A stretch of DNA of 48,391 nt. Origin: Desulfurellales bacterium. GTDB lineage: Bacteria; Campylobacterota_A; Desulfurellia; Desulfurellales; Hippeaceae. The stretch is from the NCBI GenBank assembly GCA_027014115.1, contig JALWEJ010000031.1, positions 1-48,391 on the forward strand. The letters are read 5' to 3'. Of the stretch, positions 15,526-25,153 are shown in pieces (the first letter of the stretch is position 1; the number at the start of each line of letters is the position of its first letter). Position numbers and translations under genes: made by a program. A model generated the notes under the pieces. That model did not search any database and was not told the origin of the DNA. It was given only the letters and a program-made list of their open reading frames with translations.

Positions 15526-16810
15526 AAACTCTTTTAAATATGTCGTCAATTCTTCTAATATAATAATTAGGATTAAAGCATTCGTCAATCTCATGTTCAT
15601 TGAGAAAACTTTTTATATATTCATCGCTTTTAATAAGAACTTTAAAGTCTTCTTTGTTTTCCCAGGATTGCATGGCATTTTTTTGAACGGCTGAATATGA
15701 ATCAAGCTTATCGGCACCCTTCTCAACAAGTTTTAGCATTAACTGCTGGGAATAGATAACACCTTTTGTTAAATTTAAATTCTTTAGCATATTGTCTTCG
15801 TATACTACAAGGTTCTCAAGAACATTGTTTAGTCTGTAGAGCATAAAATCCATTGCTATATTGGAATCCGGAAGAACAATTCTTTCGTTTGAGGAGTGGC
15901 TTATATCTCTTTCATGCCAGAGTGCCACATTTTCCAAAGCAACAAGAGCATTTCCTCTAATTAATCTGGCAAGTCCACACAGATTTTCGCTTAACACCGG
16001 ATTTCTTTTGTGTGGCATTGAAGATGAGCCTTTTTGCCCTTTGTGAAAAAATTCTTCTGCTTCTCTTAACTCCGTTCTTTGATAGTGTCTGATTTGTGTT
16101 GCTATTTTTTCTATTGTAGAAGCTATGATTGAAAGTGTTGACATATATTGGGCATATCTGTCTCTTTGAATAATTTGGCTTGAGATATTTGCGTGTTTCA
16201 GGCCAAGTATGCTGCATGCTGTTTCTTCAACCTCTATGGGTACGTTTGCAAACGTACCCATAGAACCGGATATTTTTCCGTAAGCTATAATCTCTTTTGC
16301 TTCTTTCATTCTTTTTAGATTTCTTTTCATTTCATCATACCATAAAGCAAGCACAAAACCTAAGCTTATAGGTTCACCGTGAATTCCGTGCGAACGGCCT
16401 ATCATAAGTGTATTTTTGAATTGATATGCTCTTTTTTGCAATGTTTCCAAAACCTGTTCTATGTTTTTTATTAAAATATTCGCAGAATCTCTTAATGCCA
16501 ATGCCATAGCTGTATCTATTGTGTCTGAAGATGTTGTCCCAAAATGTAGGTAATCGCCCTCGTTCCCAAGATTTTCCTTAACATTTTCTAAAAAGGCTAC
16601 AACATCGTGTCTTGTTGTTTTTTCTATTTCATCAATCCTTTCTATACTAAAAGACGCATTTTCTTCTATTTTTTTTGCTGTTCCTTTTGGTATTTCGCCT
16701 ATACTTTCCCATCCTTTAACTACGGCTATTTCGACTTCTAACCATCTTTTGAATTTTGCATCTTCTGTCCAGATTTCACTCATTGCTTCTCTTGAGTATC
16801 TTTTTATCAT
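15518..16810 (-). CDS. purB: Adenylosuccinate lyase
   Basis: A 430-residue homotetrameric enzyme of purine synthesis that cleaves SAICAR and adenylosuccinate to release fumarate. The superfamily signature is present as GSSSMPHKRNP, with the catalytic serine in the flexible loop; TTSSDTIDTA and SHGIHGEP motifs are also present. The length is normal. It overlaps rng by 4 nt, giving an rng-purB pair. A perfect 32-bp palindrome lies within the coding sequence (16233-16264), over the residues SMGTFANVPI. Confidence 0.95.
   Translation of the reverse strand: MIKRYSREAMSEIWTEDAKFKRWLEVEIAVVKGWESIGEIPKGTAKKIEENASFSIERIDEIEKTTRHDVVAFLENVKENLGNEGDYLHFGTTSSDTIDTAMALALRDSANILIKNIEQVLETLQKRAYQFKNTLMIGRSHGIHGEPISLGFVLALWYDEMKRNLKRMKEAKEIIAYGKISGSMGTFANVPIEVEETACSILGLKHANISSQIIQRDRYAQYMSTLSIIASTIEKIATQIRHYQRTELREAEEFFHKGQKGSSSMPHKRNPVLSENLCGLARLIRGNALVALENVALWHERDISHSSNERIVLPDSNIAMDFMLYRLNNVLENLVVYEDNMLKNLNLTKGVIYSQQLMLKLVEKGADKLDSYSAVQKNAMQSWENKEDFKVLIKSDEYIKSFLNEHEIDECFNPNYYIRRIDDIFKRVFD
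16233..16264. repeat. Perfect 32-bp palindrome inside purB
   Basis: The half-site TCTATGGGTACGTTTG (16233-16248) is followed directly by its exact reverse complement (16249-16264), with no loop. The first flanking bases outside do not pair. It could extrude as a cruciform, form a hairpin in mRNA, or bind a dimeric protein; no function is shown. Confidence 0.85.
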
Positions 16811-18204
16811 TCCATCACCTCTAAGAAATATTCTTCGGCATTGCAGCCCGTAATTATATTATATTCTAATTTATTATTCATATTGCCAACCTTTTCTTTC
16901 ATGTATTCGACAACGCTTGCAGTTGCGGAAAGCTTGAAGTGTTTATCTTGTGAGTGTTTAATATTTTCGTATATTTCAGAACACACCAAAGCTATGCTTT
17001 TTACGAAACCGTTATTTAGACACCCTTCACATTTATCAAACATTTCATCGAAAATATCATTGTCGCTTTTCCTTCTTGATATTTCAACAAGGCCGAATTC
17101 GCTTATATTGCTTATGTATGTTTTTCTTCTGTCTTTTTCTGCAAGTTGTTTTAGTATGTTTTCTAATTTTTGTTTATGCTGTTCTTTTTCCATGTCTATA
17201 AAGTCTATAACAATAAGACCGCCAATATCACGTAAGGCTATTTGATTAAATATTTCATAAGCGGCTTCTTTATTGATTTCGAATATAGCATTGTCAACTT
17301 CATTTTCAAGACTGTATCTTCCTGAATTTACATCTATGGCAAACAGAGCCTCTGTTTTTTCTATTATTATATATCCGCCGTTTTTAAGAATAATTGTATT
17401 TGACTCAAGATTTTTAATATCTTTTTCTATGCCGAAATGTTTAAATATAGGTTCGCTACCTTTGTATAATTTTAGTTTTTGATTGCAGTCGCTTCCCATA
17501 GCTGATAGATAATTTTTGGCATTTTTATACATGATTTCATCATCTATTACAATTTCGTCGGTTAATGTATCACAATATTCTCGTATAACTTTTATAGGCA
17601 GCTGCGGCTCTTCGTAGATTAGACACGGTGCTTTATCGGTTTTGCTCAATTTTGTTATATTCTCATTGATACTTTTTAAATATTCTATTTCTTTTTTTAG
17701 TTCTTCAAAAGTGGCAAATTGGGAGGCTGTTCTTGCTATGAATCCTATATTGTGTTCACTGAACTGTTTCAAAAATTTTTTTAACTGTTCGGATTTTTCT
17801 ATATCTGTAATTTGTTTTGATGTCCCTATAAAACTGTTGTCTCTTAACAAAACAAGGAAATTGCCGGGGATTGTTATGTGGGTTGTAATTTTTGGACCCT
17901 TTGTAGATACCATGGGTTTAAAGACCTGAACAAGAAGGATATCATTTTCTTTTAGGTTTCTTGTTGTTTGGTGCATATCCTTTATACACTGTTTGTCTAT
18001 ACATAAAAATGCATTTTTATCAATACCAATATTTATAAATGCAGCATTTAGGCTGTGGGATATGTTGTTGACCACGCCTTTGTAAACATTTCCCACAATT
18101 GCCAAATCGCTTTTTTTTCTAAGCAAAAAAACGCTCAGTTTTCCTTTTTGGGTTTTTGCAGCCTTTGTTATAAAAGGGTTGGATGATATAATGAGTCTTG
18201 TCAT
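16807..18204 (-). CDS. rng: Ribonuclease G/E family endoribonuclease
   Basis: A 465-residue single-strand RNA endonuclease for rRNA and mRNA processing. An N-terminal S1 RNA-binding domain (about 35-115: GNVYKGVVNNISHSLNAAFINIG) is followed by the RNase H-like and DNase I-like catalytic core. The metal ligands lie in FAIDVNSGRY and VIDFIDME, and the zinc-link cysteines in CEGC. The C-terminal degradosome scaffold of RNase E is absent, so RNase G is the better name. purB follows with a 4-nt overlap. The ribosome site is weak. Confidence 0.9.
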   Translation of the reverse strand: MTRLIISSNPFITKAAKTQKGKLSVFLLRKKSDLAIVGNVYKGVVNNISHSLNAAFINIGIDKNAFLCIDKQCIKDMHQTTRNLKENDILLVQVFKPMVSTKGPKITTHITIPGNFLVLLRDNSFIGTSKQITDIEKSEQLKKFLKQFSEHNIGFIARTASQFATFEELKKEIEYLKSINENITKLSKTDKAPCLIYEEPQLPIKVIREYCDTLTDEIVIDDEIMYKNAKNYLSAMGSDCNQKLKLYKGSEPIFKHFGIEKDIKNLESNTIILKNGGYIIIEKTEALFAIDVNSGRYSLENEVDNAIFEINKEAAYEIFNQIALRDIGGLIVIDFIDMEKEQHKQKLENILKQLAEKDRRKTYISNISEFGLVEISRRKSDNDIFDEMFDKCEGCLNNGFVKSIALVCSEIYENIKHSQDKHFKLSATASVVEYMKEKVGNMNNKLEYNIITGCNAEEYFLEVME

Positions 18205-18312
18205 TTTACCATACTTGCTTTAGAGATTTTTTGTTTCAATAAAACGCCTCTTTTAAACCGTATTTTTCAAAATAAATATATCAAAAGGTGTTGTAAAAAT
18301 CAAAAGAAGGGT

Positions 18313-19140
18313 CTATGGGTTTATTTTTAACTTTTCACCAACTATAGTAAAGGACACTACGCTTAAAAATATTACTATGCCCGGGAAAAAGCTCATCCAC
18401 CATGCAATATCAATTACATCTTTGCCTTCTGAGAGTATACTACCCCAACTTGCGGTGGGTGGTTGGACGCCAAGTCCCAAAAAACTCAAACCCGATTCTG
18501 TTAAAATTGCACTGCCTATTCCGAGTGTTGCATATACTATAACAGGTGAGAGGGAGTTTGGTATAATATGTTTTGTAATTATATAAAAATCGCTTTTTCC
18601 AAGCTGTTTTGATGCGTGTATAAAGTTTTCGTTTCTGATTTTTAAAACCTCTGCTCTTACCATTCTTGCAACACCCATCCAACCGGTTAGTCCTATTACA
18701 ATCATAACATTCATTATGTTCGGTCCAATAATAACAACAACAGCTAGTATTAAAAAGAAAATGGGGAAGGTGAGCATGATATCGGTAAAACGCATAAGCA
18801 GTGCATCAATCCAACCCGAAAAATATCCGCTTACAGCACCTATAAATACACCAACAACAGTTGATATGCCAACAGCAATTAAAGATACCTCTATAGAGAT
18901 TCTGCTTGCAAAAATCATCCTTGAGAATATATCTCTGCCTATCCTATCTGTTCCGAAAATGTGATTAGGACTGGGCGGCTTGAGTATTTCGTTTGGGTTT
19001 ATGGAATATGGGTCAAACGGTGCAATATATCCTGCAAAAACGGCACTTAGAATTATGGTTAGAATGAATGCTATGGAGAACCAAAACAAGAAATCCTTTT
19101 TCACAAACTGTAAAATATCAAAAATTTCCTGGAAGTTCAA
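18313..19140 (-). CDS. Orphan DppC/OppC-type ABC permease
   Basis: A 275-residue inner-membrane permease with an N-terminal OppC_N segment (FWFSIAFILTIILSAVFAGYIAPFDPY), a GTDRIGRDIFSR motif and five further hydrophobic segments. The EAA loop for ATPase contact is visible (ASKQLGKSDFYIITKHIIPNSL). It normally pairs with a DppB-type permease, two ATPases and a binding protein, none of which is adjacent. The only matching ATPase is at 6917. The frame has no ATG near its start. TTG 19140 is used here, but the frame stays open upstream to about 19215 and no ribosome site is clear, so the gene may be 5'-damaged or start at an unusual codon. Function as a transporter is uncertain without partners. 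Confidence 0.75.
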   Translation of the reverse strand: MNFQEIFDILQFVKKDFLFWFSIAFILTIILSAVFAGYIAPFDPYSINPNEILKPPSPNHIFGTDRIGRDIFSRMIFASRISIEVSLIAVGISTVVGVFIGAVSGYFSGWIDALLMRFTDIMLTFPIFFLILAVVVIIGPNIMNVMIVIGLTGWMGVARMVRAEVLKIRNENFIHASKQLGKSDFYIITKHIIPNSLSPVIVYATLGIGSAILTESGLSFLGLGVQPPTASWGSILSEGKDVIDIAWWMSFFPGIVIFLSVVSFTIVGEKLKINP

Positions 19141-19280
19141 TCGATAAGAGTACAGAATTAAGGCGTATATTATAACTGTTTTATTTTTTGTTGATAATTG
19201 GTCTAAGATTTGCTAAAGAGAAATTTAGTAGATTGTGCTTTGACTAATTTGTAATTAATGTTTTTTGTCGGGAGGTTTTT

Positions 19281-20201
19281 ATGACTTTAAGAAAAACTAT
19301 GTTTATGTTTTTTGGATTTGCCCTATTTGCATTTATTGCGGCGGGCTTATCCTCATGTGGCAGCGGAGACAGCGGTTTTGATGGAAATTATATGGGTTTT
19401 ACTTCAGGCGGCAGTGAAATGACCTTTTCACTGGATGGTACTGTTTTGAAATATAACACAGGCAGTAGTGCAGGTATTATAGATATTTCAAAGTCCTCAT
19501 GTCTAAGCGATTTGTATTATTATATTGATAGCAATATAACTGAGCCTACATATTCATTCTTTTCCACAAATGTAGGTCTTGCAAAAATAAACAACGCAGT
19601 GCTTTTTGGATTTAGCAATGTTTATGTTCCTTCTAATGTTATGGGGAGTTATACCTATTTAACAAAAACCAGAGCATTTGTTGGTTTAAATTTGATAGAT
19701 ATAACTAATAACGACGGAACACATACACAAACCTGGAGCAACAACAAAGGAGATGGTGGATATTGGGAATCAGTGGGTAATTATATATCTCTTTATGATT
19801 CGAAGAATAAGCATGTAATGGATATTATGTTTCACGGTAATGCCATACTTGTCAAAGATAGCAGCGGAATTGGTGTAGGTCTAAAAGATGGATATGGGAT
19901 GCAGATAGGGGAATTAAAAGGCAAAAGATTTGAATATATGTATTCATCGTTTGCAGGCAGTACATTTGGTGTAGCAAATATAACAGATGTAGAAGGAAGC
20001 GTGGCTACAGGTACATACACAGAAGGTAGTGCATGTCCTTCAAATGGTGGAGGATTGCCCAGCTACGATTTGGAAATAGATTCTATTGCGGGACATTCGG
20101 GATGGTTTACGATATACAATGAATACACTATTTTTATTTCTAAGTTGGGGTATTTTGTAGGAATGAATAACGGTGATTTTATAGTGGGTTCTATGTATTA
20201 G
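19281..20201 (+). CDS. Lipoprotein of unknown function
   Basis: A 306-residue protein with a basic start, a hydrophobic segment and the lipobox LSSC (lipidated Cys26). The mature part is rich in Gly, Ser, Tyr and Asn, with many short beta-like stretches and no motif I recognise. The ribosome site (GGGAGG) and signal region resemble those of the lipoprotein at 171. The gene is followed after 12 nt by polA on the same strand, so both may share a transcript. It is probably anchored in the envelope. Confidence 0.75.
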   Translation: MTLRKTMFMFFGFALFAFIAAGLSSCGSGDSGFDGNYMGFTSGGSEMTFSLDGTVLKYNTGSSAGIIDISKSSCLSDLYYYIDSNITEPTYSFFSTNVGLAKINNAVLFGFSNVYVPSNVMGSYTYLTKTRAFVGLNLIDITNNDGTHTQTWSNNKGDGGYWESVGNYISLYDSKNKHVMDIMFHGNAILVKDSSGIGVGLKDGYGMQIGELKGKRFEYMYSSFAGSTFGVANITDVEGSVATGTYTEGSACPSNGGGLPSYDLEIDSIAGHSGWFTIYNEYTIFISKLGYFVGMNNGDFIVGSMY

Positions 20202-20213
20202 AAGCAATTTTTA

Positions 20214-22625
20214 ATGAAAAAAGAAATTTATCTTATTGATGGGAGCTCTTTTTTATACCGCTTTTTCTTTGCGATAAAAGGACTTTCCAAAAACGGCTAT
20301 CCCACAGGGGCTATCTTTGGTTTTGCAAGAATGCTGCTTGAGATAAACAAAGATAACCCCGAATACATAGCCGTTTTATTTGATACAAAAGCAAAAACCT
20401 TTAGAGAAGACATACTTGATTCATACAAACAAAACAGGCCGAAAATGCCCGATGAGCTTGTTCTTCAAATAGAGCCAATCAAAGAACTTATAAGGTATTT
20501 CGGTATTGAAATTATAGAAAAGGATGGATATGAAGCAGATGATTTGATAGCAACAATTGCTGAGAAATTGAAAAACGATTTTAAAATATTTGTTGTGGCA
20601 AATGATAAGGATTTGTTTCAAATTGTTGAGGATGAGAATGTGGTCGTTTATGACCCTGTTAAAAAGATTTACTATAATGAAGAGGCTGTTTTTGAAAAAC
20701 TCGGTGTCTATCCCAATCAGGTTGCAGATTATTTGGCACTTGTCGGTGACAGTATAGATAATATACCCGGTGTTAAATACATTGGTCCAAAAACTGCAGC
20801 ACTGCTTTTAAGAGAGTATGAAAACTTAGACGGTATTTTGCAAAATCTCGATAAGCTAAAACCTAAAATAAAAGAAGCCATAGAAAAAGATGGAAATCTT
20901 AAGCTTTACCAAAGTCTTACAACAATAGATAGAAATGCACCAATAGATTTTAGTCTAAATATGTTAAGAAAAAAGGAAGCAAATCAAAATAAAGCAGTTG
21001 ATATGTTCTTAAAATTTGGTTTTAAGACGCTTGTTAGTGAAATAGGTTTAAAAGAGGAAAAAAATCAAGAACCGTATAATGTGGATAAACCTGTACTGTT
21101 TATGGAAAATAACACCTGTTTTGTATTAAAAAACGGTGAAGTAAATAAAATAGAGCCAAAAACTATAGATTATGAAACTGTTGTTTATGATTATAAAGAG
21201 CTTTTGTGGAAAGGCTTTGAGTTTAAGTATTTACCGTTTGACATAAAGCTTGCCTGTTATTTATTGAAATCGGATTCTGAAGGCAGTATAGATAGTTGTT
21301 TTGAAAATATTGATGATAGTGTGTATTATAAAATTAATAAAGAAACAAACAAAGCCAATAAGCTTGCTTTGGCTTATAGAAGTATAGAAGACAAGATTTC
21401 AGAATATGGTATAGGTGATTTACTGTTTAAAATGGAAGAACCCTTATCATATCTGCTTTATAAAATGGAAAAAGCAGGACTGAAGGTTGATATTGATTAT
21501 CTCTATAAGTTTAAAAATGAGCTTATTAACAAGCAGGAGACTATAAAAAAAGAAATCTATGCTTTATCGGGCGAGGAGTTTAACATAAATTCAACAAAAG
21601 AGCTTCAAAGAATTCTTTTTGAAAAGTTAAAAATAAAGCCAATCAAAAAAACAAAAACAGGTTATTCCACCGATTTTGATACATTAACTCAACTTGCAAA
21701 AAAATACGATATAGCAAATCTTTTGATAAAATACAGAGAAATTGCAAAAGTAGTTTCCACATATATTGTGCCTTTTATTGAAAAGGCAGATAAAAACGGA
21801 AGAATTCATACAACATTCAACCAAACTTTGACATCAACAGGCAGATTATCTTCTTCTAATCCCAATTTACAAAATCTTCCTGCCAGAGAGGATGAAATAC
21901 ACTCTGGAATAAGACGCTCCGTAATTGCTGAAAACGGATATAAGCTTGTCTGTTCCGATTATTCGCAGATAGAGTTGAGGGTTCTTGCCCATTTATCGAA
22001 AGATGCAACATTGATTGAGACATTCAAAAACGGTGGAGATATACATACTCAGACGGCTGTAAAACTCTTTGGTGTGCATCCTACTATGGTTGACCACAAT
22101 CTAAGGAGAATGGCAAAGGTTATAAATTTTGGTATTTTATACGGTATGGGCTATGTTTCTCTGGCTAAGACGCTCAATATTCAAAACTCAAAAGCCAAGG
22201 AAATTATAGAACGGTATTTTGAAAGGTTTGAGTCGGTAAAGTTGTTTATAGATAAAACTATAGATGAAGTGATAAAAAAGGGCTATGTGGAAACATATTT
22301 CAAAAGAAGGCGCTATTTTTATAACATAAACTCATCCAATCAACGCCTATCAAGTTTTGAAAAAAGAGCTGCTGTCAATGCCGTGATTCAAGGAACGGCT
22401 GCAGATATAATAAAAATGGCAATGGTTGAGCTTGATAAAGAGCTTTCGGGTTTGGATGTAAAAATAATCTTGCAGGTGCATGATGAGCTGCTTGTTGAAA
22501 CAAAAGAGGATATTGTGGAAGAGGTTGAGGTTATTACAAAAAAAGTTATGGAAAATGTGGTGCAGTTTGATATACCAATATCCGTCAATATAAAAAGCGC
22601 CCATAACTGGTTGGAGGCAAAATGA
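20214..22625 (+). CDS. polA: DNA polymerase I
   Basis: An 803-residue replication/repair polymerase. The 5'-nuclease domain spans about 1-270 (IDGSSFLYRFFFAI; YEADDLIAT; LVGDSIDNIPGV). The middle domain (about 285-395) has lost the 3'-5' exonuclease DxE-type motifs and is shortened, so proofreading is probably absent. The polymerase domain (about 400-803) has motif A DYSQIELRVLAHL, motif B RRMAKVINFGILYGMG and motif C QVHDELLVE. A degenerate exonuclease domain is common in the family. No strong ribosome site is seen before the ATG. The stop overlaps the hemE start (ATGA). Confidence 0.95.
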   Translation: MKKEIYLIDGSSFLYRFFFAIKGLSKNGYPTGAIFGFARMLLEINKDNPEYIAVLFDTKAKTFREDILDSYKQNRPKMPDELVLQIEPIKELIRYFGIEIIEKDGYEADDLIATIAEKLKNDFKIFVVANDKDLFQIVEDENVVVYDPVKKIYYNEEAVFEKLGVYPNQVADYLALVGDSIDNIPGVKYIGPKTAALLLREYENLDGILQNLDKLKPKIKEAIEKDGNLKLYQSLTTIDRNAPIDFSLNMLRKKEANQNKAVDMFLKFGFKTLVSEIGLKEEKNQEPYNVDKPVLFMENNTCFVLKNGEVNKIEPKTIDYETVVYDYKELLWKGFEFKYLPFDIKLACYLLKSDSEGSIDSCFENIDDSVYYKINKETNKANKLALAYRSIEDKISEYGIGDLLFKMEEPLSYLLYKMEKAGLKVDIDYLYKFKNELINKQETIKKEIYALSGEEFNINSTKELQRILFEKLKIKPIKKTKTGYSTDFDTLTQLAKKYDIANLLIKYREIAKVVSTYIVPFIEKADKNGRIHTTFNQTLTSTGRLSSSNPNLQNLPAREDEIHSGIRRSVIAENGYKLVCSDYSQIELRVLAHLSKDATLIETFKNGGDIHTQTAVKLFGVHPTMVDHNLRRMAKVINFGILYGMGYVSLAKTLNIQNSKAKEIIERYFERFESVKLFIDKTIDEVIKKGYVETYFKRRRYFYNINSSNQRLSSFEKRAAVNAVIQGTAADIIKMAMVELDKELSGLDVKIILQVHDELLVETKEDIVEEVEVITKKVMENVVQFDIPISVNIKSAHNWLEAK

Positions 22626-23605
22626 ATAAAAAAGAGCTGTTTTTAAATACATTATCGGGTGCTGTTTATAACAAAAAGCCGGTATGGTTTATGAGGCAGG
22701 CAGGGAGATTCTTAAAAAGCTATAGAAAATTGAGAGAGCAGTACGATTTTCTGACAATGTGCACAACACCGGAGCTTGCTTCAAAGGTTACAATAATGCC
22801 CTTGCATGAAATTGATGTTGATGCCATGATACTGTTTTCCGACATACTTATACCGCTTTTGGCACTTGGCGCAAAATTGACATACAAAGATGGAGTATCT
22901 CCGTTTGTTGAAAATTTGGATTTAGACAATTTGTCGTACGATTCTGACAATATTGAATCTGTTATGTTTGTGGCAGATACAATAGAAATTATAAAAAATA
23001 ATATTAAGGATGCGCCTTTAATTGGGTTTTCGGCAGCACCGTTTACGCTTGGATGCTATCTTTTTGGTGCAGGTGGAGATTTTTATAAAATTCGTTCTTT
23101 TATTTACAAAAACCCGTTAAAATATACTGCAATAATGAATGTCTTGACAGACTTAACTATAGATTATTTAAATCTTCAGATAGCAGCCGGCGTTGATGCT
23201 GTTCAGGTATTTGACAGTTGGGGCGGCATTGTCCCAAAAAGTGTCTATAAAGATTTTATCTTTCCGTTTAATCAAAATATAGCAAAATCTTTGAATATAC
23301 CGTCAATTTATTACATAAAAAATTCAGCTTATATAAAGAATGAAATCACAAATCTTGATTTTGACTGTTTGAGCGTTGACTGGAGAGAAGATATTAGAGA
23401 AATACATAAAGCAAGTTCAAAATGCGTTCAAGGCAATCTGGATAATACCCTACTTCTTTCAAGCCAAGATGCGCTTTTAAAAGCCGCAGAACAACTGCTT
23501 GCATCCACAAAAGATATACCGCACATATTCAATTTGGGCCACGGTGTTTTGCCGCAGACTAGTGAGGATATGGTAAAAATACTTGTAGAGACTATCCACG
23601 GATAA
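22622..23605 (+). CDS. hemE: Uroporphyrinogen III decarboxylase
   Basis: A 327-residue cytosolic enzyme that converts uroporphyrinogen III to coproporphyrinogen III in heme synthesis. The signature KPVWFMRQAGRFLKSYRKLR provides the substrate-binding arginines, and an active-site Asp lies in LFSDILIPL. FDSWGGI and the C-terminal FNLGHGVLP motif are also present. The start overlaps the polA stop by 4 nt, so translation is coupled. hemH follows after 61 nt. Confidence 0.95.
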   Translation: MNKKELFLNTLSGAVYNKKPVWFMRQAGRFLKSYRKLREQYDFLTMCTTPELASKVTIMPLHEIDVDAMILFSDILIPLLALGAKLTYKDGVSPFVENLDLDNLSYDSDNIESVMFVADTIEIIKNNIKDAPLIGFSAAPFTLGCYLFGAGGDFYKIRSFIYKNPLKYTAIMNVLTDLTIDYLNLQIAAGVDAVQVFDSWGGIVPKSVYKDFIFPFNQNIAKSLNIPSIYYIKNSAYIKNEITNLDFDCLSVDWREDIREIHKASSKCVQGNLDNTLLLSSQDALLKAAEQLLASTKDIPHIFNLGHGVLPQTSEDMVKILVETIHG

Positions 23606-23666
23606 AAAGCTTTTTATTTTACCAAAACTTTACCTATAATATGTTAAAATAAAAAACGAGGTGGTT

Positions 23667-24518
23667 GTGAAAAAAACTTTTTTGGTAAATTTGGGTGGCA
23701 TTAAAAGTTTAGCAGACATACCTGTGTTTTTGTTCAATATGTTCAATGATAAAAATATTATACCTGCAAAACAGCCGCTGAGAGTCGCAGTTTCTGCTGT
23801 GATAACAGCATGCAGAATGTTTGGCACATATTCTATCTATAAATCAAAAAAATCACCGATTTTTCAAGTAACACAGAAACAGAAAGAAAAATTAAAAAAC
23901 AGAACAAACAAAGAGATTGAATTTAAATTTTCATATTCAACACCTAAGATAAAAAAAGACAGTTTAAATTTTTATATACCTATGTATGGCTTTTATTCAC
24001 ATACAACACACGGAAAAATATTGGAGAATGTAAAAAATGTATCTGCGCCGTTTTGCATATTCGGAAAATTTTTTGATTTAATTGAAAATTCAATAAAAGA
24101 TAAATTAACACTTATACCAAACAACACAAAAACAGCAGTAATATTAAGCGCACACTCTTTGCCCGAGAGTTTGGCTCAAAAAACAAAGGATTCATATAGA
24201 AATGACCTTGAGGTTTTTAAGAAGTATCTTCAAAAGAGGTTTGAAAAAGAGGTTTTTTTGTCTTTTCAGTCAAAACTGGGACCCGTTAAGTGGTTTGAAC
24301 CATCAACTGCTGAAACAATAAAAGGGCTTGCTAAAAAGAATTATGAGGCTTTGGTTGTTGTGCCTATAAGTTTTGTAACAGACAATACAGAAACGGTTTA
24401 CGAAATTGATATTGAGTACGCAGAATTGGCTAAGGATTTGCAGTTTAAATATTTTTTAAGAACAGAGTGTTTTAATGATTCCGATGAATTTATTGAATTT
24501 TTGGCGGGTATTTTGTGA
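23667..24518 (+). CDS. hemH: Ferrochelatase
   Basis: About 283 residues; it inserts iron into the porphyrin at the end of heme synthesis. Motifs: the catalytic His in LSAHSLPES, FQSKLGPVKWFEPST, and the catalytic Glu in FVTDNTETVYEID. It is somewhat shorter than many homologs. GTG 23667 is the preferred start because GAGGTGG lies just upstream; GTG 23661 would fall within that ribosome site. A TATAAT at 23635-23640 may be a -10 box, with a poor -35. The stop overlaps the GTG of the response regulator gene (GTGA). Confidence 0.9.
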   Translation: MKKTFLVNLGGIKSLADIPVFLFNMFNDKNIIPAKQPLRVAVSAVITACRMFGTYSIYKSKKSPIFQVTQKQKEKLKNRTNKEIEFKFSYSTPKIKKDSLNFYIPMYGFYSHTTHGKILENVKNVSAPFCIFGKFFDLIENSIKDKLTLIPNNTKTAVILSAHSLPESLAQKTKDSYRNDLEVFKKYLQKRFEKEVFLSFQSKLGPVKWFEPSTAETIKGLAKKNYEALVVVPISFVTDNTETVYEIDIEYAELAKDLQFKYFLRTECFNDSDEFIEFLAGIL

Positions 24519-25153
24519 TTAAGATACTTTTGCTTGAAGATGACATAATATTGGGGAAGGCTGTATATGATTTTTTGCGTTCGAAAGGATTTGATGTTGA
24601 GTGGTTTAAAGATACAGAATCTGTTGTTTTTTTAGGATATGATTTGTTTCTTGTTGATTGGGTGCTTAAGGGAAAAAGCGGGATTGATTTTATAAAATCA
24701 CTTAAAAAACAAAAACCGGATATACCAACTATCATAATGACCGTAAAATCTTCACTTGATGATAAGCTGTCAGGTTTTGATGTCGGTGTGGATGATTATA
24801 TAACAAAGCCTTTTGAACCAAAAGAGCTGCTCGCAAGAATTAAAGCTGTTTTAAAACGGTATTATAAAGATTCAGCTATAAATATAGGCGAAGAGATTGT
24901 AATAGATATTGAAAATAAAACAGTACTAAAAAATTCCAAAGAGGTTGGTTTAACAAAAAAAGAGTTTGCTTTGCTTGAAGTGTTGTTAAAAAACAGACCA
25001 AAACCTATGAATTACGATTTTTTGATTGATTATGTATGGGGCAGCGAAGGCAGTTACGAAACACTCAAAACCCACATATACAGCATAAGAAAAAAGATAG
25101 GAAAAGGTATTATTGCAAGTGTAAAAGGTGTTGGGTATAAGATAAATGATTAA
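24515..25153 (+). CDS. OmpR-family response regulator
   Basis: A 212-residue DNA-binding regulator. The receiver domain (about 1-115) has an acidic pair at the end of LLLEDD, phospho-acceptor Asp48 in FLVDWVLKG, and Lys in YITKPFEP. The winged-helix domain (about 125-212) contains LTKKEFALLEVLL and the C-terminal VKGVGYKI hairpin. The GTG start overlaps the hemH stop, and the end overlaps the partner kinase by 8 nt. Its targets are unknown; linkage to hemE-hemH suggests a possible tie to heme or envelope state, which is only inference. Confidence 0.93.
   Translation: MIKILLLEDDIILGKAVYDFLRSKGFDVEWFKDTESVVFLGYDLFLVDWVLKGKSGIDFIKSLKKQKPDIPTIIMTVKSSLDDKLSGFDVGVDDYITKPFEPKELLARIKAVLKRYYKDSAINIGEEIVIDIENKTVLKNSKEVGLTKKEFALLEVLLKNRPKPMNYDFLIDYVWGSEGSYETLKTHIYSIRKKIGKGIIASVKGVGYKIND

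Noticed and set aside
20214-22625. Loss of exonuclease motifs in DNA polymerase I as a novelty
   Set aside because: A degenerate proofreading domain is common in this family.
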